A model generated the notes under the pieces. It had not been told where the DNA came from. It searched no databases and worked only from the letters and a program-made list of their open reading frames with translations. Below, piece by piece: positions 57,263 through 64,000 of a stretch of DNA of 64,000 bases (positions within the stretch are counted from its first letter, which is position 1; each line of letters starts with the position of its first letter). The position numbers and the translations under genes were made by a program. The stretch comes from Hygrophila difformis (taxonomy: Eukaryota; Streptophyta; Magnoliopsida; Lamiales; Acanthaceae): the NCBI GenBank assembly GCA_030278955.1, contig JAOANR010000004.1, positions 56,817,120 to 56,881,119 on the forward strand, in the 5' to 3' direction.

Positions 57263-59768
57263 GGTTTTCCAATGACTTTTACAGTATTATATGTTGTAAT
57301 TCAAGATTGCAATTAAGTCATACTCTACAAATTATTTTTATGATTCTCCTTTGTATACTACTCAAAATCTTTGTATATCATGAATCTATTTTATGTTGAT
57401 TTTTTTATTGTTTGTTTTTTTTTGTCTTTATTCAAAATTTGAAAAAAAACTGAAGAGAATAAATTTGGAGATATTTTCACTTTATTTTTTATTGATGTAT
57501 TTTTTCCATTTTGTTAATAGATTATTCCATTTTTGACATCTTTCCTTTTGGATACATTTTTTTTACATATTTTTTAATTTATTTAAGTTCACTATAAAGT
57601 AGAAAACAATCATTATTTAATTGAATTCGGAAAAATTGGGAATAATCTAATAAATTGGATAGGGAATGATTTAAATTAGTTGTTTATTTTTTCCGAACTT
57701 TTTATTTAGCATAGTGATTTGTTATTATTTTAGAAGATCTCAATCTAATTTTGAATGGTTGATATATATATATATATATAAGGTGGATACCGATCCTATA
57801 TTTTTAAGAAATTATTAATTAATATAAACAGTATAATAACACTACATAAATTAAAAAGATTTACTATGATATACATCTTTTAACTTCGTCTAATTGAATA
57901 AATATAGTACTATATATTTGTATAATATGTATACTTATAATTAGGGGTGAAAGGGGTACGGTCAATATCAGACCGATCCGATATTGTATCCGATTATATT
58001 CGAATCCGAATCTGTATCCAACCATCCAGCCAAATATTTCAATAGTCGCATCCAAATTTGAATCTGTAATTTAATATATGCATTCGTATTTGTATGGTTT
58101 TCCAATGACTTTTACAGTATTATATGTTGTAATTCAAGATTGCAATTAAGTCATACTCTACAAATTATTTTTATGATTCTCCTTTGTATACTACTCAAAA
58201 TCTTTGTATATCATGAATCTATTTTATGTTGATTTTTTTATTGTTTGTTTTTTTTTGTCTTTATTCAAAATTTGAAAAAAAACTGAAGAGAATAAATTTG
58301 GAAATATTTTCACTTTATTTTTTATTGATGTATTTTTTCCATTTTGTTAATAGATTATTCCATTTTTGACATCTTTCCTTTTGGATACATTTTTTTACAT
58401 ATTTTTTAATTTATTTAAGTTCACTATAAAGTAGAAAACAATCATTATTTAATTGAATTCGGAAAAATTGGGAATAATCTAATAAATTGGATAGGGAATG
58501 ATTTAAATTAGTTGTTTATTTTTTCCGAACTTTTTATTTAGCATAGTGATTTGTTATTATTTTAGAAGATCTGAATCTAATTTTGAATGGTTGATATATA
58601 TATATATATATATATATAAGGTGGATACCGATCCTATATTTTTAAGAAATTATTAATTAATATAAACGGTATAATAACACTACATAAATTAAAAAGATTT
58701 ACTATGATATACATCTTTTAACTTCGTCTAATTGAATAAATATAGTACTATATATTTGTATAATATGTATACTTATAATTAGGGGTGAAAGGGGTACGGT
58801 CAATATCAGACCGATCCGATATTGTATCCGATTATATTCGAATCCGAATCTGTATCCAACTATCCAGCCAAATATTTCAATAGTCGCATCCAAATTTGAA
58901 TCTGTAATTTAATATATGCATTCGTATTTGTATGGTTTTCCAATGACTTTTACAGTATTATATGTTGTAATTCAAGATTGCAATTAAGTCATACTCTACA
59001 AATTATTTTTATGATTCTCCTTTGTATACTACTCAAAATCTTTGTATATCATGAATCTATTTTATGTTGATTTTTTATTGTTTGTTTTTTTTTGTCTTTA
59101 TTCAAAATTTGAAAAAAAACTGAAGAGAATAAATTTGGAAATATTTTCACTTTATTTTTTATTGATGTATTTTTTCCATTTTGTTAATAGATTATTCCAT
59201 TTTTGACATCTTTCCTTTTGGATACATTTTTTTTACATATTTTTTTAATTTATTTAAGTTCACTATAAAGTAGAAAACAATCATTATTTAATTGAATTCG
59301 GAAAAATTGGGAATAATCTAATAAATTGGATAGGGAATGATTTAAATTAGTTGTTTATTTTTTCCGAACTTTTTATTTAGCATAGTGATTTGTTATTATT
59401 TTAGAAGATCTCAATCTAATTTTGAATGGTTGATATATATATATATATAAGGTGGATACCGATCCTATATTTTTAAGAAATTATTAATTAATATAAACGG
59501 TATAATAACACTACATAAATTAAAAAGATTTACTATGATATACATCTTTTAACTTCGTCTAATTGAATAAATATAGTACTATATATTTGTATAATATGTA
59601 TACTTAATTATAATTAGGGGTGAAAGGGGTACGGTCAATATCAGACCGATCCGATATTGTATCCGATTATATTCGAATCCGAATCTGTATCCAACTATCC
59701 AGCCAAATATTTCAATAGTCGCATCCAAATTTGAATCTGTAATTTAATATATGCATTCGTATTTGTAT
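57263..59768. repeat. Threefold tandem repeat, unit about 835 bp
   Basis: Units 57263-58095, 58096-58933 and about 58934-59768 are nearly identical. Each starts GGTTTTCCAATGACTTTTAC. Each ends inside the head of a hAT-like element (AGGGGTGAAAGGGGTACGG to GCATTCGTATTTGTAT). Copies differ mainly in the length of a (TA)n run and T runs. Only after the third copy does the hAT-like sequence continue (CCAAAAATATCTGATC). No gene is seen in the unit. Confidence 0.93.
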
Positions 59769-60096
59769 CCAAAAATATCTGATCTTATCTAAAAACTGAT
59801 AGGATATTATCCAAATTTTAAATATGGATATCCGAATATATTAATATATTATTATTTATTAATTAAAAATTATCAATAATTATAACAAAATATAAAATTA
59901 TTACTCCTATATAATTATCAAATTTTCAAAAAAGATTAAAAATTATCCGATAATCTGTATCCAATTAAATCTATATCCGACATTTATTTGTATCCGGCAT
60001 ATCTATATTCGATCCGATTCCGAGAAAAAAAAATGTGGGATAATATATATTCGTATCCAATACTATCTGATCATATCCATACCGTTTTCATCCCTA
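59615..60096. mobile_element. hAT-like non-autonomous element in the Helitron
   Basis: The ends are TAGGGGTGAAAGGGG and CCGTTTTCATCCCTA. The flanks ATTATAAT and CATATAAT agree at six of eight positions. Its first ~150 bp were copied with the tandem repeat, leaving two further headless-to-tail fragments upstream. Confidence 0.7.
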
Positions 60097-60110
60097 CATA
60101 TAATATAATA

Positions 60111-60286
60111 CTCCCTTCATTTCAAAATAAGTGTAACATAAGGAAATGACCCGAGATTCAATGCAAGGAATAAAAGTGCTTTAGTGGAAGTTTTATACGC
60201 TTAAAAGCATTTATATATGGTAATGTAACATTTATTATGAAACACCCAAAAAAAGAAAGTGTAACACTTAAAAAAAATGGAGGAAG
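60111..60286. mobile_element. Stowaway-like MITE
   Basis: The inverted ends are CTCCCTTCATTTCAAAATAAG then TGTAACAT, and AGTGTAACACTTAAAAAAAA then TGGAGGAAG, with TA flanks. Length 176 bp. Confidence 0.75.
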
Positions 60287-60379
60287 TATAATATAGTATA
60301 ATATGATAATTATATATTCATGATTAGATTTGCATTAGTCACTCCATATGTATGTGAACAATGTTCTAAAATTATTAAC

Positions 60380-60718
60380 ATTATTTTGTGGGAAGTTGAC
60401 GCCAAATAACAAATTGAAAAGAAAATAAAGGGAAAAAGAGCAACAAAAAGAGGTGTCCAAAAGTAGAAAGGAAAAAACAGAGCTAACACCTTGGCTCTTG
60501 GGAACCATACCCCGGAAGAATCCGCCGCTAACACTCTGTGCGTGAAGTCTGGGGGAATGTCCAAGTAGTGTAGAATTCTTCTAAAGATGTACCACATTTT
60601 GCTAGACAATCCGCGACCATTTTACAGTTGCAAAGTACATGATGAACTGAACATCGGTCAAAGACGTCTCGCCAGGTGCGGAAGGCATGCCATTGGTCGA
60701 GTAGTCCAGTAGCATTAT
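60380..60718 (-). mobile_element. LINE 3' fragment (RNase H tail)
   Basis: On the minus strand it reads WHAFRTWRDVFDRCSVHHV, MVADCLAKCGTS, EEFYTTWTFP and, after a frameshift, LAADSSGVWFPRAK. These are the end of a LINE RNase H domain. It lies inside the Helitron and lacks a clear tail. Confidence 0.78.
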
Positions 60719-60890
60719 TAGTGTAATATATAATAATAAATTAACATATATAATATAAAATGGAGTTAAAATTATATATCGGAAATTATAAATTTAAAAA
60801 TGTAAAATCAAATATATTACATAATTCGTATCAGGCAAAAATGTATTAATATAAATTAAATAATGTAAAATCAAATTGATTATGGGCTAA

Positions 60891-61282
60891 GAGGATCTTT
60901 GGATGCGCGTTTTAAAAAGTGCTGCAGCATTTAGAAAAGGATAATCAGATAATTGTTGTAACAAAACATGCTGTAGAAAATTAAGTGTTTTGATGAGCTT
61001 ATGTTGTTTCAAATCGCAATAATCAGATAATCATGAAAAAGTGTTTGGATTTGTATTTTTCATTACCTCAAAAGGCAACAATATGGTAAAATATATTTTT
61101 GGCTACACTCAATTTTCTTGCAGCACCAAAGTGGGGCTGCAAGAAAATAGCGTTTTCATTCCCTCAAAAGGCAAATAATAGATTATTGGAAGTTAGTACA
61201 AAAACAGAATTAACTGATTATTTGCGTTTTGCAAACGCAATAATCAGATAATTCCACCCAAAATGCACAAACAAACGCCCGC
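60891..61282. mobile_element. PIF/Harbinger-like MITE
   Basis: The ends are related inversely (GAGGATCTTTGGATGCGCG and CACAAACAAACGCCCGC), with TAA on both sides. AATAATCAGATAAT words occur repeatedly inside, in both halves. Confidence 0.55.
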
Positions 61283-61393
61283 TAAATCAATAAAACAACA
61301 ATATTAGGAAAATAACTTAATTGACAAAGTTGCTAAACCACTTTGTCACATTTTTTCTCAATAATGTGGTCAGAAAATTAGCATGAACCAAAT

Positions 61394-61558
61394 TTTTTTG
61401 AAGAAGCCATTGAAGGTCTGGAAAGGGTGGTGAGAGCTCATGCCACACAATTACAAAGGGAACAAAGGGAATGGATAGGGGACCGGATGGAGATTCGAAC
61501 CCCTCAACCTAAAGGTTGGGAGTTGGGGGAGTTACCACATGATTAAGTCTCCAACCCC
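61394..61558 (-). mobile_element. tRNA-derived SINE (family A) inside the Helitron
   Basis: Minus-strand box B (GGTTCGAATCTCC) and box A are present, with a T-run at 61392-61399 as tail. GCATGAACCAAAT (61381-61393) and GCATGAACTAAAT (from 61559) are the target duplication with one change. The tail half matches 11481-11649 (CCTTCAATGGCT). Confidence 0.83.
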
Positions 61559-61841
61559 GCATGAACTAAATTTTATGTAATAAGTACAATATTTGAATTT
61601 TTGAAATCTTATCTTATTTTAAAATTATATATATAAATTTTACTTACCGCGCATTGCGCGGGCGGGTATGCTAGTAAATTACAAAGGGCGGTAAAGGTGT
61701 ACGGGAGTCCAAACTATATAAATTACAAAGGGGGATAAAGGGGAGGGATAGGGGGCCGGGTGGGAATCGAACCCCAACCTATGGTTGGGAGAAGGGGACT
61801 TGACCACTAGAGTAAATCCCCAACCCCTATATAATTTAAAT

Positions 61842-62262
61842 TATTGAGATTAAAAATTATATTGGAATATGTAAAATATGAGTCTGTGTTATTAAAAAAA
61901 AATGGAGGAAGTATCTATATATAATGCGGATTATACCCCCGACGTAGCCCACGCTGGCTTGCATCACTCTTCTTCTCCACGCCAGGGAGAATGCGCAGGT
62001 CACATTTGCACTTTTGTGCTCTAAGCTCTTCTGCTTTGTGAGATAGAGCGAATTGCGATTCGACGCCATTAATGTGCTTCAGTGGTAAAGCGTGACCACT
62101 CATTCGCTTTTTTCACGGATTTTAGCTCTGTAAGTGCCCTGTCCCCTAACTAGTCTCCGCCTATTTACTAAAGCTGAAATTGTTTGGTTCACTGTTAGCG
62201 TTTCTTTTTTGCTGCATCGATTTAGGTTAGTGGTGGAAATTGCTATTTAAGTAGATTGCGAG
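61842..62262. other. Promoter side of the patatin-like gene
   Basis: A MITE-like end (ATGGAGGAAGTA near 61900) is followed by a less AT-rich stretch (61925-62120) of unknown nature and the probable 5' UTR. A possible 5' UTR intron runs from a CTGTAAGTG near 62128 to the TTTAG at 62225; this is unproven. Confidence 0.35.
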
Positions 62263-63466
62263 ATGGAATTAAGCAAGGTGACGTCGGAGATTTTCTCCAA
62301 GCTGGAGCAGAAGTGGTTGTACCACTGCGAGGGGAGGAAAGCACGTGTGTTGAGCGTTGACGGCGGAGGAACCACGGGCGTTGTGGCCGGAGCTGCTTTA
62401 ATTCATCTCGAGGAACAGATCCAAGCGAAAACCGGCGATTCCAACGCGCGGATTGCGGATTTTTTTGATATTGTTGTCGGTACTGGAATCGGCGCTCTTC
62501 TCGCCGTGATGCTCGTCGCGGATGACGGTGCTGGCCGTCCGATTTTCTCCGCGAAGAATGCAGTTAAGTTTTTGTCCGATAAGCAATCGGAGATGTTTAA
62601 AGTTAAGCACGGCGGCGTTTTTCGTAGGCGGATGAGGTTTTCGGGGAACAGTGTGGATATGGTGTTGAAGGCAGCGTTGAAGCGTGAAGATGGGAAGGTT
62701 TTAACCCTAAAGGATACGTGCAAGCCTCTCCTTGTGCCGTGCTTCGATTTGAACAGCTCGGCGCCGTTCGTTTTCTCTTGTGCCGACGCTTCCGAGTCTC
62801 CTAGCTTCGATTTTGAGCTCTGGAAGGTCATTCGCGCCACGATGGCGACGCCGTCTGTTTTCAAGCCGTATAAGCTGACCTCCGCCGACGGAAAGACCTC
62901 CTGCTTGGCCGTCGACGGCGGACTCGTGATGAATAATCCCGCCGCCGCCGCCGTAACTCACGTTCTCCACAACAAACGCAACTTCCCATCGGTAACCGGC
63001 GTGGATGATCTGTTGGTCCTGTCAATCGGTAACGGACCGTTAACCACAACGGTGAACCTCAGCCGCTGCACGACCGCTTCCGCAGTGGCCATTGCCCTCG
63101 GCGGCGTCTCGGAAATAGTCGATCAAATGGTCGGCAACGCCTTCTGTTGGAATCCAAACAATTACGTCAGAATTCAGGTACAATTTCCAGTCCTTATTTC
63201 CACACAATACATTGATTCATTTATAAATGAGCTCTTTTCTGACGTTGGCTTTGCAGGCCAATGGTGGGGGAGCGCCAGAGGAAGTGCTGGACGAGAGAGG
63301 AGTAGCGTCGCTGCCTTTCGGCGGCAAGCGTTTGCTGGCGGAGACGAACAGAGAAAGAATCGCGCGGTTCGTACAACGGCTAGTTGTAACGGGACGGAGC
63401 AGCCTGCCGCCGAGTCCTTGCAAGGAAAAGGAAACACTCGTCAGTCCTCTCGTTAACGGCCGCTAG
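62263..63466 (+). CDS. Group III patatin-like lipid acyl hydrolase
   Basis: There are two exons: 62263-63177 and 63257-63466, phase 0, 374 aa. Reading through the 79-bp intron would give a misleading C-terminus. The patatin fold shows the oxyanion loop DGGGTTG (33-39), the nucleophile-elbow position as GTGIG (73-77), and the catalytic Asp in VDGG (217-220) followed by LVMNNP. The elbow has Gly where patatins have Ser (GxSxG). This replacement is a known mark of the plant pPLAIII group, which nevertheless act on phospholipids and galactolipids and influence cell elongation and wall properties. The C-terminal ANGGGAPEEVLDERGVASLP, then RIARFVQRLV, fits the group. The protein has no signal peptide. 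Confidence 0.9.
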
Positions 63467-64000
63467 TTTCTTAATTAATCTATTCTGCCAGTTTTAAATC
63501 AATTAATTCGTCACAGGTTCTTTAGTTGACTGTCTGTGTTGTTAAATTTAATCTGTAGCCTAGTTAGTACATATTATAATATTAAATTTCTTATTTAGCT
63601 ACTGTTAACTAATTTAATTGCTGTTCATCATGTGAGTTATTAAATGTCTGCTTCCTTATGAATCTTCGGATAAATTAATGGGATCTATATAATTTAGTTG
63701 AGAGAATTATCCTGTTTATAGATCTGATTAATGGTTAATGGGCTGAACATATAATGCGGAATTTAATTTCTTTTTTTAATTTCTCATCCAAACGATTTAA
63801 ATAATAGTAATTCAATATATCAAATACAGTACTACACTTTTTTACCCAAAAAAATCCAGTACAATTTTTGTACCACTCATGGGGCTGGTTGCGTTTGTTA
63901 AATCTTTGGGTCCATTGATTGTGCCTAGCATTAAATATATGGACATTAATTTGTTGAAATATCTGTCTTAACTATAAATATGGTCTGTCATTGAATTTAC
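63467..64000. other. 3' flank of the patatin-like gene
   Basis: AT-rich; the probable 3' UTR occupies its start. Nothing further is recognised. Confidence 0.45.

Larger units (their letters stand above)
56385..61674 (+). mobile_element. Non-autonomous Helitron
   Basis: The 5' end TCTATATATATATATAAAAG follows an A. The 3' end has a hairpin CCGCGC-ATT-GCGCGG (61648-61662) and then CTAG followed by T. This is the canonical Helitron structure with insertion between A and T and no target duplication. Both ends coincide with the break in the SINE. The 5.29-kb interior has no Rep/helicase frame; it contains duplicated 5' sequence, a threefold tandem repeat, a hAT-like element, two MITEs, a LINE fragment and a SINE. 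Confidence 0.92.
56321..61827 (-). mobile_element. SINE (family A) split by a Helitron
   Basis: The 3' part with T-run (56321-56384) and the 5' part (61675-61827) form one SINE read right to left. The head has box A (TTACTCTAGTGGTCAAG) and box B (GGTTCGATTCCC). The exact 14-bp duplication TATATAATTTAAAT lies outside both halves (56307-56320 and 61828-61841). Without the Helitron the body reads CCAAACTATA|TAAATTACAAAGG, and this joined sequence occurs a second time in the same SINE at about 61710-61733 because of a 44-bp internal duplication. Confidence 0.92.

Noticed and set aside
56401..59768. CRISPR-like array or satellite
   Set aside because: Units are 221 bp or ~835 bp with no regular short spacers; they are tandem duplications within a Helitron.
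62403..62864. Antisense frames over the patatin-like exon
   Set aside because: They are by-products of the GC-rich coding strand; the plus strand has conserved motifs.
62263..63456. A 397-aa single-exon patatin-like protein
   Set aside because: The last ~90 residues come from reading through a GT-AG intron in the wrong frame; splicing 63177 to 63257 restores the family C-terminus.

Overview
This is a nuclear segment of a flowering-plant genome. The evidence is GT-AG introns in most genes, AT-rich intergenic DNA, plant-type seed genes (a vicilin and an SMP-type LEA protein), and plant transposon families (Stowaway MITEs, Helitron, CACTA, Cassandra, L1-type LINEs, tRNA-derived SINEs). The diterpene synthase most resembles class II enzymes of the mint order (Lamiales, probably Lamiaceae). 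That placement is an inference from remembered family features, not a search.

Layout. 0-4.4 kb: the 3' end of a LINE, several Stowaway-like MITEs and a two-exon FLZ zinc-finger gene (minus). 4.4-9.9 kb: a nearly intact LINE (minus) with a 13-bp target duplication. 11-20.5 kb: a TIR element split by a SINE, a four-exon 7S globulin gene, a small relative of it that lacks both cupin domains, more SINEs and MITEs, and a four-level nest of transposons. 20.9-29 kb: an HSP20-like gene, a three-exon SMP/LEA gene, and the genes for ribosomal proteins uS13 (S18) and eS24, interrupted by a hAT-like element. 29.5-31.6 kb: a second hAT-like copy carrying a Cassandra element and a CACTA element. 33.8-41.7 kb: a complete 15-exon class II diterpene cyclase gene (minus), with a second, mutated LINE (41.9-47.6 kb) lying just upstream of its core promoter. 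51-54.8 kb: a 16-exon PWP1-type WD40 gene. 56.3-61.8 kb: a SINE split by a 5.3-kb Helitron that contains a threefold ~835-bp tandem repeat. 62.3-63.5 kb: a two-exon group III patatin-like gene.

The host genes mix housekeeping functions (uS13, eS24, PWP1, all tied to ribosomes) with seed maturation (vicilin, cupin-less vicilin derivative, SMP/LEA within 12.6-23.5 kb) and specialised or gibberellin terpenoid metabolism. Exon models were built by hand from splice signals and reading-frame continuity. For each multi-exon model the summed coding length is a multiple of three. No transcript data or database search supports them. The most unusual items are the cupin-less vicilin derivative, the SINE-Helitron nest whose pre-insertion site can be read directly, and the LINE at the cyclase promoter.
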